Assembly: GCF_905371695.1 (NCBI RefSeq)
Contig: NZ_CAJPMA010000092.1
Location: 1 to 6,374, forward strand
Origin: an uncultured Campylobacter sp.
Lineage (GTDB): Bacteria; Campylobacterota; Campylobacteria; Campylobacterales; Campylobacteraceae
DNA length: 6,374 bases
Direction: 5' to 3'
Numbering within the stretch: position 1 is the stretch's first letter; the number at the start of each line of letters is the position of its first letter. This document shows, in pieces, positions 1 through 5,797 of this stretch. The notes under the pieces were generated by a model that ran no database searches, was not told the origin of the DNA, and saw only the letters and a list, made by a program, of their open reading frames with translations. The position numbers and the translations under genes were made by a program.

Positions 1-158
1 AGCTTGAGGGCGACGATCTTTATTACAGAGCCGAGGTATATCTAAAAGAGGGCGGTCAAGACTACGACGTGCTTGGTTGGAGCGAGGCCACGCTGATAAA
101 CGACGTCATCGAGCAATACCGCAAACATATGCAGTTTTTACATGTCGTTAGAAAATAA
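1..158 (+). CDS. betT: BCCT-family choline/glycine betaine transporter, C-terminal end (partial, 5' end outside window)
   Basis: Reading from base 3, an open frame gives 51 codons and a TAA stop at 156-158. The peptide contains YYRAEVYLKEGGQDYDVLGW, then a stretch with LINDVIEQY, and ends in HMQFLHVVRK. This matches, from memory, the cytoplasmic C-terminal tail of BetT-type transporters of the betaine/choline/carnitine family, where the GGQDYDVMGW block and the terminal FLH motif are characteristic. BetT imports choline across the inner membrane for osmoprotection, and in E. coli the tail takes part in osmotic activation. The membrane domain lies upstream and cannot be inspected, so substrate choice between choline and glycine betaine is not decided here. 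The frame belongs to a different transcription unit from the next gene because a strong hairpin follows the stop. Confidence 0.8.
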   Translation, partial: LEGDDLYYRAEVYLKEGGQDYDVLGWSEATLINDVIEQYRKHMQFLHVVRK

Positions 159-164
159 AAAATT

Positions 165-193
165 GGCGTAAATTTGCATAAATTTACGCCTTT
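165..193 (+). terminator. Rho-independent-type terminator after the BCCT gene
   Basis: A perfect 11-bp inverted repeat, GGCGTAAATTT at 165-175 and AAATTTACGCC at 180-190, encloses the 4-nt loop GCAT and is followed by TTT. It starts 7 nt after the stop codon at 156-158. A run of A bases precedes the left arm (157-162), so the hairpin could also work on the other strand. The T tail on the + strand is short, which lowers certainty about its strength. Confidence 0.75.
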
Positions 194-296
194 AAATTTA
201 TGCCAAGTAGCCTTTTTCTAATAATATTTACCGATTTTAATCCAGATTTGTTTTAAATTTCAAAGATGGTTCTAAAAACTTTAAATAAAATTTTTA

Positions 297-302
297 TATA
301 AT
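297..302 (+). promoter_or_regulatory. Housekeeping (sigma-70 type) -10 box for the symporter-protease-prmC run
   Basis: A perfect TATAAT lies at 297-302, preceded by a T-rich stretch (291-295) and a TTTAAATAAAA run. No convincing TTGACA -35 is seen. This is the usual picture in Campylobacter, where the -35 is replaced by periodic T-rich DNA. A start about 7 nt downstream would give a leader of roughly 19 nt before the ATG at 328, with the ribosome binding site AAAGG at 316-320. Confidence 0.65.
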
Positions 303-327
303 CTCTCTTTTTCGTAAAGGTATACAG

Positions 328-1689
328 ATGGATAGAAAATCGTGGAGTTCGAAGGTAACGTATATTTTGGCGGTTGCGGGCGCGACCGTGGGCTTTGGCG
401 CGACGTGGCGCTTCCCGTATCTGGTCGGGCAAAACGGCGGCGGCGCCTACGTGCTAGTGTTTTGCATAGCGATGATCGTGATCGGTATACCGATGATTTT
501 GGCTGAAAATGCGATCGGCAGACGCCTAAAATGCAACGCCGTGGACGCATTCGGCGGTAAAAATATAAATCCGGCGTGGAAAATCGTAGGCTGGATGGGG
601 CTGCTCGGCGCATTTGGCATCATGGCCTACTATATGGTTATCGGCGGCTGGGTGCTAAACTACATCGCGCAGATCGCATTTGGCATGCTTGATCTTTCGC
701 AGGTGCTTAGCTTCGAGGCTACGAGCGCGTTTTACGAGCAAAATATCGTTAGCGATCCACTGGCTATCAGCTTTGCGACGCTCGTGTTCGTGCTCGTAAA
801 CTACGCGATCTTGGTGCAGGGCGCGGTCGGCGGAATAGAACGCTCGGCGAAGTACCTCATGCCGCTGCTTTTCGTGCTCATGATCGTGATGATCGTAAAA
901 AACTTAACCTTAGATGGCGTGGCGCAGGGGGTTAAATTTTACCTCACGCCCGATTTTTCAAAGATAAGCTTAAAGCTTTTCGTCGAGGTTTTGGGGCAGG
1001 TATTTTTCGCGCTCTCGCTAGGGTTTGGCGTGATGATTACGCTTTCAAGCTTTGTTAAAAAGGACGAAGGGCTGGTTAAAATCTCTATCATCACGGGCAT
1101 CCTAAACACCCTCATCGCCGTGCTTGCTGGCTTTATGATATTTCCGTCGCTCTTTAGCTACGGCGTCTCGCCCGATAGCGGCCCAAGCCTCGTGTTTAAG
1201 AGCCTGCCGATCGTTTTTTCACACATGCCTTTTGGCGGATTCTTTGCAGTGGCGTTTTTTGCGCTACTGATGATCGCAGCGCTCACGACCTCGCTGCCAA
1301 TCTACGAGGTCATCATCACGACGCTTCAGGAGAAATTTAAAATCAAGCGCAAAAGCGCGATTTTGCTGGTTCTAGGCACGATATTTATATTTGGAAATTT
1401 ACCGTCCTTGATGGCTACAAACCTGCTTTCTGACGTTAAAATTTTCGGTAAAAACATCTTTGACGCATACGACGCCATCAGCGCTACTATATTTTTCGTG
1501 CTGACCTCGCTAGGATGCGCGATATTTGTAGGCTGGGTGCTAAAAGACGAAGCCAAACGCGAGATAATGCAAGGCAGCGAAAAATACGCAAAACTCGTAA
1601 ATATCTGGTTTTGGTATATCAAATTCGTCGTGCCGTTTATCATTTTGGTGCTTTTTATCAGCTCGTTTTACGATAATTTTTTAAAATAG
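328..1689 (+). CDS. NSS/SNF-family sodium-dependent symporter (amino-acid-type substrate, unknown)
   Basis: This 453-residue inner-membrane protein belongs to the neurotransmitter:sodium symporter family (LeuT fold). TM1 holds GATVGFGATWRFPY (residues 18-31), followed by NGGGA (36-40), IGIP (52-55) and E60 in TM2. TM6 contains FFALSLGFG (226-234). The protein ends soon after the counterpart of LeuT TM11 (about 426-448), giving an 11-TM form like the bacterial carriers MhsT, Tyt1 and TnaT. Aligned to LeuT from memory, the sodium-2 ligands in TM8 are kept as T320 and T321. Of the sodium-1 side chains, N27 corresponds to A25 and T254 to A228, and only N286 survives, as N260. LeuT E290 corresponds to A264. 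Family members import amino acids or related amines with sodium; the substrate here cannot be read from sequence. The ATG at 328 has AAAGG 7 nt upstream. The next gene follows after 11 nt. Confidence 0.92.
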   Translation: MDRKSWSSKVTYILAVAGATVGFGATWRFPYLVGQNGGGAYVLVFCIAMIVIGIPMILAENAIGRRLKCNAVDAFGGKNINPAWKIVGWMGLLGAFGIMAYYMVIGGWVLNYIAQIAFGMLDLSQVLSFEATSAFYEQNIVSDPLAISFATLVFVLVNYAILVQGAVGGIERSAKYLMPLLFVLMIVMIVKNLTLDGVAQGVKFYLTPDFSKISLKLFVEVLGQVFFALSLGFGVMITLSSFVKKDEGLVKISIITGILNTLIAVLAGFMIFPSLFSYGVSPDSGPSLVFKSLPIVFSHMPFGGFFAVAFFALLMIAALTTSLPIYEVIITTLQEKFKIKRKSAILLVLGTIFIFGNLPSLMATNLLSDVKIFGKNIFDAYDAISATIFFVLTSLGCAIFVGWVLKDEAKREIMQGSEKYAKLVNIWFWYIKFVVPFIILVLFISSFYDNFLK

Positions 1690-1700
1690 GGCGTAAAAAT

Positions 1701-2906
1701 ATGTTTTATTTTTTACTCGGTATTTATTTTTTTTACGTCGCCGCAAAGGCGTGGCTAGCGATTTTGCAGATAAATTTTATACGCGCAGAGGCTAAAAAGC
1801 CGGCCGTCGTACTAGAGCAGAATGAATACGAAACCGCCGCCGCCGCAGCGATAACTAATCAAAAATTTGAGATAGCAAGCCTTTTTTATCACGCCGCGAT
1901 ATTTATGATGTGGGCGTGCTGGGGGCTTGGCGAGATGTATGAAAGCGCCTATAAAACGGGAGAACTGAGAGATCATATCGTCTTTGTGATGGGCTTTTTG
2001 ATCATCTCGTCGCTGCTGGAGCTACCGCTAAACATCTACGAAACCTTCGTCAAAGATAAAAAGCTCGGCTTTTCAAACGTAACGCCTAAAATTTTCGCGC
2101 TCGATCTACTTAAAACGCTCGCGCTAACGCTGGTGTTTGGCACGCTGTTTGTGTGGCTAGTGCTGCTTTGCATTAGATTTTTGGGCGATTTTTGGTGGTT
2201 TTGGGCGTTTTTGCTTAGCTTTGCCATCGCGCTTGTTATAAATCTCATCTACCCGACGCTCATCGCGCCAATTTTTAACAAAATGCAGCCGCTAGAAGAT
2301 GGCGAGCTAAAAAGCCGTATAGAAGGGCTTTTAGCGCAGTGCGGGTTTAAAAGTAGCGGCGTTTTTACGATAGACGCTAGCAAGCGCGACAACCGCTTAA
2401 ACGCCTATTTCGGCGGCCTTGGCGCGACTAAACGCGTGGTGCTTTTCGACACGCTCGTTAAAAAACTAAGTTTAGAAGAGATAATCGCCGTTTTAGGGCA
2501 TGAGCTGGGACACTTTAAGCACAAAGATATCCTAAAAATGATCGCTCTAAGCGCGGTTATGCTTTTTGCGATGTTTTTGATATTCGGCAATATCCCAGAC
2601 GCGGCGTATCAAGCGCTTGGGCTTCATAGCGGAGGCGGCGGAACGATCGTGTTTTTGCTACTTTTTTCGCCGATTTTCGGGTTTTTATTTTCGCCCGTTA
2701 GCTCGTATTTTAGCCGCGCGAACGAATTTGGCGCCGATAAATTTGCGGGTGAGGTCTCAAACAAAGCCGACATGATAAGCGCGCTAAAAAAGCTAGGCTC
2801 CGAAAACAAGGCCTTCCCAAAGGCTCATCCGCTCTACGCGTTCGTATATCATTCACACCCAAGCCTTTTTGAGCGTATAAACGAGCTGGAAAATGACGGT
2901 AAATGA
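1701..2906 (+). CDS. M48-family membrane zinc metalloprotease, Ste24/CAAX-protease type
   Basis: This 401-residue multi-pass membrane protein has the layout of Ste24-type M48 peptidases. The N-terminal M48_N membrane domain spans about residues 1-190, with hydrophobic segments near 1-25, 60-75, 93-112, 135-158 and 163-187. The conserved NLIYPTLIAPIFNKMQPL block follows at 181-198. The catalytic HELGH sits at 267-271 (zinc ligands H267 and H271, base E268), and the third ligand is E342 in NEFGAD (341-346). Two hydrophobic segments (about 277-296 and 315-335) lie between. The end carries SHPSLFERI (385-393), typical of the family. Eukaryotic Ste24 trims prenylated CAAX proteins; bacteria lack such substrates, so a role in membrane-protein quality control, as for HtpX, is inference. 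HtpX is shorter and lacks the long N-terminal membrane domain. The gene starts 11 nt after the symporter stop and overlaps prmC by 14 nt, so co-transcription is likely. From memory, C. jejuni has a similar protease next to its hemK-type gene. Confidence 0.9.
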   Translation: MFYFLLGIYFFYVAAKAWLAILQINFIRAEAKKPAVVLEQNEYETAAAAAITNQKFEIASLFYHAAIFMMWACWGLGEMYESAYKTGELRDHIVFVMGFLIISSLLELPLNIYETFVKDKKLGFSNVTPKIFALDLLKTLALTLVFGTLFVWLVLLCIRFLGDFWWFWAFLLSFAIALVINLIYPTLIAPIFNKMQPLEDGELKSRIEGLLAQCGFKSSGVFTIDASKRDNRLNAYFGGLGATKRVVLFDTLVKKLSLEEIIAVLGHELGHFKHKDILKMIALSAVMLFAMFLIFGNIPDAAYQALGLHSGGGGTIVFLLLFSPIFGFLFSPVSSYFSRANEFGADKFAGEVSNKADMISALKKLGSENKAFPKAHPLYAFVYHSHPSLFERINELENDGK

Positions 2907-3741
2907 CGCGCTAAAAGCCGCCACTTCGCAGATCGCACCTGCGTGCGAGATAAGCGGCACAAATCCCGCGCGCGTAGCCAAGGCGCTTTTGATGAGCTAC
3001 CTCGGCGTAAAAATTGAATGGATATTTTTAAATTTAACCAGTAAGCTTGATAATGCGGACGGATATTTTGCGCTAGCAAAACGCTTCGCAAATCACGAGC
3101 CGCTAGAGTATATCACGGGCGAGGCGGGCTTTTACGGGCTTACTTTTAACGTAAAAAAAGGCGTCTTGATTCCACGCCCGGAGACTGAAATTTTAGTCGA
3201 AAAATCGCTCGAGATCTTATCAAATTTACCAGCGAGAAACGAACCGCCCCTAGTAGCCGAGATCGGAACCGGAAGCGGGATAATAAGCATCTGCCTCGCG
3301 CTAAACTCAAACGCTAAAATCATAGCCTCCGATATCAGCGACGATGCATTAAATTTAGCCGGGCAGAACGCCGCGAAATTTGGCGTAGAGGACAAAATAG
3401 AGTTCGTAAAATGCGCGTATCTGGATCAAATTTACGGACAGTTTGACCTGCTGGTTTCAAATCCGCCATATATAGCGCAGGATTACGAGCTTGATAAATT
3501 CGTATTAAACGAGCCGCGCGAGGCGCTGTTTGGCGGCGTAAAAGGTGATGAAATTTTAAAAAATATCGTGCTTATCGCGCGAAATCGCGGCGTAAGATAC
3601 CTAGCCTGCGAGATGGGCTACGATCAGCGAGAAAGCATGCAAAGCGCGCTTAAATTTAACGGCTTCGAGGCGGAGTTTTACAAGGATTTAGCCGGATTTG
3701 ACCGCGGATTCGTCGCTAAAAATATATTTGCGAATTTTTAA
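2893..3741 (+). CDS. prmC: Peptide chain release factor N5-glutamine methyltransferase PrmC (HemK)
   Basis: PrmC is a cytoplasmic enzyme that uses S-adenosylmethionine to methylate the glutamine of the GGQ motif in release factors RF1 and RF2, improving translation termination. The 282-residue product has the usual size and order: an N-terminal helical domain (about 1-75), the linker IPRPETE (93-99), the SAM-binding EIGTGSG (123-129), an acidic strand end ASDISDDA (145-152), and the catalytic NPPY (190-193). EPREALFGG (207-215) is another family block. The chosen ATG at 2893 lies inside the end of the protease gene (14-nt overlap) and has only a weak GGA-like ribosome site, so translation is probably coupled to the upstream gene. 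The next in-frame ATG (M34) would remove part of the helical domain, so the early start is preferred. The gene is often found beside prfA in other bacteria; here it is not. Confidence 0.95.
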   Translation: MTVNDALKAATSQIAPACEISGTNPARVAKALLMSYLGVKIEWIFLNLTSKLDNADGYFALAKRFANHEPLEYITGEAGFYGLTFNVKKGVLIPRPETEILVEKSLEILSNLPARNEPPLVAEIGTGSGIISICLALNSNAKIIASDISDDALNLAGQNAAKFGVEDKIEFVKCAYLDQIYGQFDLLVSNPPYIAQDYELDKFVLNEPREALFGGVKGDEILKNIVLIARNRGVRYLACEMGYDQRESMQSALKFNGFEAEFYKDLAGFDRGFVAKNIFANF

Positions 3742-3744
3742 ATT

Positions 3745-3874
3745 CGCACGCGGTTTGGGCTCTGGCGATAAACTAAATTTGAGCTAGCTTGCGTCAAATT
3801 TTGGGCTAGCAAATTTACGTCCCTCTAACTCAAATTTAGCGAATTTTAAATGCTATAACCCTAAAATGCGTGCG
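3745..3874. repeat. Nested inverted repeats in the prmC-DUF4149 spacer
   Basis: Three sets of perfect arms are arranged almost concentrically. CGCACGC at 3745-3751 pairs with GCGTGCG at 3868-3874; CTAAATTTGAG at 3773-3783 pairs with CTCAAATTTAG at 3829-3839; the palindrome GCTAGC occurs at 3783-3788 and again at 3805-3810. An alternative inner pairing is GCGT-C-AAATTT (3791-3801) with AAATTTACGT (3811-3820), leaving one bulged C. There is no clear T-tract after any arm, so a classical terminator is not supported. The spacer holds no convincing gene. It could act as a folded RNA end for the prmC transcript or as a protein-binding palindrome; neither is shown. Confidence 0.6.
3851..3859 (+). 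promoter_or_regulatory. Extended -10 promoter for the DUF4149-ThrE operon
   Basis: TGCTATAAC at 3851-3859 fits an extended -10 (TG, one base, then TATAAC, one mismatch from TATAAT). It lies 37 nt upstream of the ATG at 3897, giving a predicted leader of about 30 nt with the ribosome binding site AAAAGG at 3886-3890. No -35 is evident. The right half of the surrounding inverted repeat (3829-3839) is just upstream and the outer arm (3868-3874) just downstream, so any protein or structure there would sit on the promoter. Confidence 0.55.
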
Positions 3875-3896
3875 GTAAATCAAAAAAAGGAAAATT

Positions 3897-4364
3897 ATGA
3901 AAAGCATTTATTTTTTGCTTCTTGGCGCGCTCATCGGCACGGAGCTCGCTCTGGGCGCTCTGGTTGCGCCGACGATTTTTTATCCGCAGGGCATCCTGGA
4001 TGGCGGCGTACTTACGCATTTTCAAAGCGGCAAACTGATGGCTACGATATTTGTTAAATTTAACTACACCTTGCTAGCAGTTAGCGTCTTGATCGCGCTT
4101 TGCGAGCTTGCTTCGTTTAGATCTAGCGTCAAATTCGCCGCTAAATTTAGCATGGGTATGCTTTGCGCGATAAATTTAGCCCTCGCGCTCTCGTTCGTAT
4201 TTTACTTCACGCCTTTCATCATGGACGCGCAGGCTGCGGGTGAGGCGGCGACGCAGACGGCCGAGTTTGCGCAGATGCACGCGGCTAGCGAGTGGACGAT
4301 GAAGCTGATGCTGTTTGCGCAGCTTGCTTTGTTTTTTATCAAATTTAAAACCACCGAAAAATGA
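3897..4364 (+). CDS. DUF4149 domain small integral membrane protein
   Basis: The 155-residue protein has four predicted membrane segments, at about 3-27, 47-72, 80-105 and 132-150, with no enzymatic motif. The pattern of TM1 with a G-x-x-x-G-A-L-V-A-P end (about 16-25), a loop with SGKLMATIFVKFNY (44-57) and a C-terminal helix after a polar stretch rich in Ala, Gln and Glu (110-131) matches, by recognition, the DUF4149 family of unknown function. From memory, a small membrane protein sits at the same place after the hemK-type gene in C. jejuni, which supports the assignment. The ATG has a strong AAAAAAAGG ribosome site ending 6 nt upstream. The stop overlaps the start of the next gene as ATGA, so it is probably co-translated with the exporter pair. 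Whether it works with that exporter or is only a neighbour is unknown. Confidence 0.8.
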   Translation: MKSIYFLLLGALIGTELALGALVAPTIFYPQGILDGGVLTHFQSGKLMATIFVKFNYTLLAVSVLIALCELASFRSSVKFAAKFSMGMLCAINLALALSFVFYFTPFIMDAQAAGEAATQTAEFAQMHAASEWTMKLMLFAQLALFFIKFKTTEK

Positions 4365-5143
4365 GCGCAAAGCCCGATATCCAAATTTTAACCGATTTTC
4401 TCTCTGACTACACGACGGCGATGGTGAGCGCGGGCACCTACACCGCGCGCGTCGAAAAGTGCGTAGACCGCGTGGCTAGGCGCTATGGCTACGACGTTAG
4501 CGTGACGATTTTCGTGAAGTATTTTACGATTAGCGTCATGGACTCGGCCGATAACTCCCTGCGCCGAACCTACGTGAAAAAGATCCCGCTAGGGCAGGTG
4601 AGCTTTAACCGCATTTCCGAGCTTTCGTCGCTTAGCTGGCGGATTTTGGATGAAAATTTGAGCCTTGATGAAGCCAAGGAGCAGTTTGAGGGCGTCATGC
4701 GCATCGGGGCGAATAAATTTACAAGCTCGCTTATTTTAATAAGCCTTGCAAATGCGGCGTTTTGCAAGCTTTTTGGCGGCGATGCTGGCTCGGTAGCTTG
4801 CGTATTTTTCGCGACGCTCGTGGGTTATAGCCTTAGATTTGCGCTTGCTAAAATGGGCGTAAATTTAAAAATTCAGTACGTTTTGGTATCGTTCGTCGTC
4901 TCTTTTATCGCCTATCTTGGCGTATTTTACGGCTTTACGCACACTAGCGACGTGGCGATCGGCTCGTCGATACTATTTTTGATGCCGGGCGTTTTTCTCA
5001 TAAACTCGGTCTTTGACATCCTAAACGATAACACGCTTGTAGGCATCAGTAGAGCCGTGAGTACGGGCATTTTGATACTTTGCATCGCGGTTGGCGTATA
5101 TATTACGCTCTCGCTTAGCAATGCGGAGATTTTACATGTTTGA
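4361..5143 (+). CDS. Threonine/serine exporter family, N-terminal-type subunit (YjjP-like)
   Basis: The 260-residue protein matches the ThrE domain once called DUF1212. A soluble N-terminal part (1-118) includes the family block MVSAGTYTARVEKCVDRVA (21-39). About five membrane segments follow, near 120-137, 142-163, 170-190, 197-217 and 228-250. The conserved loop LMPGVFLINSVFDILNDN (207-224) carries P209, G210, N215 and D219. Fused ThrE of Corynebacterium exports threonine and serine; the split E. coli pair YjjP/YjjB has been reported as a succinate exporter. The present gene is the large subunit of such a split pair, with the small subunit directly downstream. The ATG overlaps the preceding stop by 4 nt (ATGA), and its own end overlaps the next gene by 8 nt. 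The substrate (amino acid or dicarboxylate) cannot be decided from sequence. Confidence 0.88.
   Translation: MSAKPDIQILTDFLSDYTTAMVSAGTYTARVEKCVDRVARRYGYDVSVTIFVKYFTISVMDSADNSLRRTYVKKIPLGQVSFNRISELSSLSWRILDENLSLDEAKEQFEGVMRIGANKFTSSLILISLANAAFCKLFGGDAGSVACVFFATLVGYSLRFALAKMGVNLKIQYVLVSFVVSFIAYLGVFYGFTHTSDVAIGSSILFLMPGVFLINSVFDILNDNTLVGISRAVSTGILILCIAVGVYITLSLSNAEILHV
5125..5128 (+). promoter_or_regulatory. Ribosome binding site deciding the YjjB-like start
   Basis: GGAG at 5125-5128 lies 7 nt before the ATG at 5136, inside the last codons of the YjjP-like gene. The earlier in-frame starts, TTG at 5091 and ATG at 5121, have no purine-rich site in front, so 5136 is the preferred start and the overlap with the upstream gene is 8 nt. 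Confidence 0.75.
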
Positions 5144-5645
5144 GCTTTTGACCGCGACTCTCATAGACGGCGCTTTTGCCGCGGTGGCGGGGCTTGGCTT
5201 TGCCTACGCTAGCTCGCCGCCTAAAAGGACTCTCGCATTTTGCGCGCTGCTTGCGGCGTTTGCGCACGCTAGCCGCTTTTGGATCATGCAGATGGGATTT
5301 TTTAACATCAGCGTCGCCACTCTTATCGTCTCATTTTTAAGCGGGATTTTAGGTATGCTCTTTGCCAAACGGCTAAAAGTGCCCGCCGAGATCATCGCAT
5401 TTCCCGCGCTTTTGCCGATGGTGCCTGGAGTTTACGCGTATAAGGGCATTTTGGCGCTGTTTTCGTTTCTAAACGAGCCTGATATCGCTAAGAAAAACGA
5501 ATATCTAATCATATTTTTCGATAACGCGATCACGACCACGACGGTCTCGCTAGCTCTAGGCGTGGGCGTTTCGGTAGTGCTTATTTTATTTTACGATCAG
5601 TCGCTGATGATTACCCGCGGTGCTAAGTGCGATCTGGCGAAGTAG
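5136..5645 (+). CDS. Threonine/serine exporter family, small subunit (YjjB-like, DUF3815/ThrE_2)
   Basis: The protein has 169 residues from the ATG at 5136. It is almost wholly hydrophobic, with segments at about 3-24, 28-46, 53-74, 82-107 and 135-158. The loop AFPALLPMVPGVYAYKGI (87-104) is the hallmark of this half of the ThrE fold, mirroring the LMPGVFLINS loop in the upstream subunit. Size and order match E. coli YjjB. The two subunits together should form one inner-membrane exporter equivalent to single-chain ThrE. Its start lies within the upstream gene and uses a GGAG site there, so the two chains are likely made in balance by coupled translation. A longer start at 5121 would add MRRFY and cannot be fully excluded. 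A stem-loop follows 13 nt after the TAG stop. Confidence 0.88.
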   Translation: MFELLTATLIDGAFAAVAGLGFAYASSPPKRTLAFCALLAAFAHASRFWIMQMGFFNISVATLIVSFLSGILGMLFAKRLKVPAEIIAFPALLPMVPGVYAYKGILALFSFLNEPDIAKKNEYLIIFFDNAITTTTVSLALGVGVSVVLILFYDQSLMITRGAKCDLAK

Positions 5646-5658
5646 CGTTTAAATTTAT

Positions 5659-5683
5659 CTAGTGATACTTTTACTAGCTTTTT
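5659..5683 (+). terminator. Likely intrinsic terminator of the exporter operon
   Basis: CTAGTGA (5659-5665) pairs with TTACTAG (5671-5677), including one G-U pair, around the loop TACTT. The stem is followed by CTTTTT (5678-5683). It lies 13 nt after the YjjB-like stop. The stem is short and AT-rich, so termination may be partial. Confidence 0.5.
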
Positions 5684-5685
5684 AT

Positions 5686-5718
5686 TTAAATTTGGTTCTT
5701 TTTTAGGGCCAAATTTGA
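5686..5718 (+). terminator. Second hairpin downstream of the exporter operon, possible back-up terminator
   Basis: AAATTTGG at 5688-5695 and CCAAATTT at 5709-5716 form a perfect 8-bp stem, extendable by a T-G and a T-A pair to 5686/5718. The loop has 13 nt and contains a run of six T. The downstream DNA is T-rich but has no long uninterrupted T run (GCTTTTATTATC). The arms contain the AAATTT word that is very common here, so chance pairing is possible. Confidence 0.35.
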
Positions 5719-5739
5719 TAGCTTTTATTATCTTTACTC

Positions 5740-5766
5740 TAAACTTTTCCTCAAATTTGCCGATAT
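5740..5766 (+). promoter_or_regulatory. Sigma-28 (FliA) flagellar-class promoter
   Basis: TAAACTTT at 5740-5747 and GCCGATAT at 5759-5766 are separated by exactly 11 nt. The enterobacterial FliA consensus is TAAAGTTT, 11 nt, GCCGATAA, so each box differs by one base, and the -10 also fits the CGATWT core described for Campylobacter. Transcription would begin about 7 nt after the -10, giving a leader of roughly 25 nt to the ATG at 5798. No TATAAT-type -10 of comparable quality lies between this site and the gene. Confidence 0.8.
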
Positions 5767-5797
5767 AGCTTAAAGCGAAATTTTAAAAGGATTTATT

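Noticed and set aside
231..238. CCGATTTT as a possible sigma-28 -10 box before the symporter gene
   Set aside because: There is no TAAA-type box at the needed distance upstream, and a perfect TATAAT lies closer to the gene.
281..613. 110-codon minus-strand frame rich in Arg and Ser
   Set aside because: It is antisense to the symporter start and its composition is what the complement of a GC-rich membrane gene gives; no family resemblance.
3731..3746. CGAATTT/AAATTCG palindrome at the prmC stop as a terminator
   Set aside because: It is very short, AT-rich, has almost no loop, lies across the stop codon and lacks a T tail.
3866..4057. A 63-codon + strand frame starting at ATG 3866, before the DUF4149 gene
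   Set aside because: It has no ribosome site, starts at the predicted transcription start, and runs out of frame through the well-supported DUF4149 gene.
4176..4384. Two overlapping minus-strand frames across the DUF4149 end and the ThrE start
   Set aside because: Both are shadows of well-supported + strand genes, with no promoter or ribosome site recognised.
5091..5135. Upstream TTG (5091) or ATG (5121) start for the YjjB-like gene
   Set aside because: Neither has a Shine-Dalgarno in front, and they add a basic stretch not expected in the family; ATG 5136 has GGAG at the right distance.
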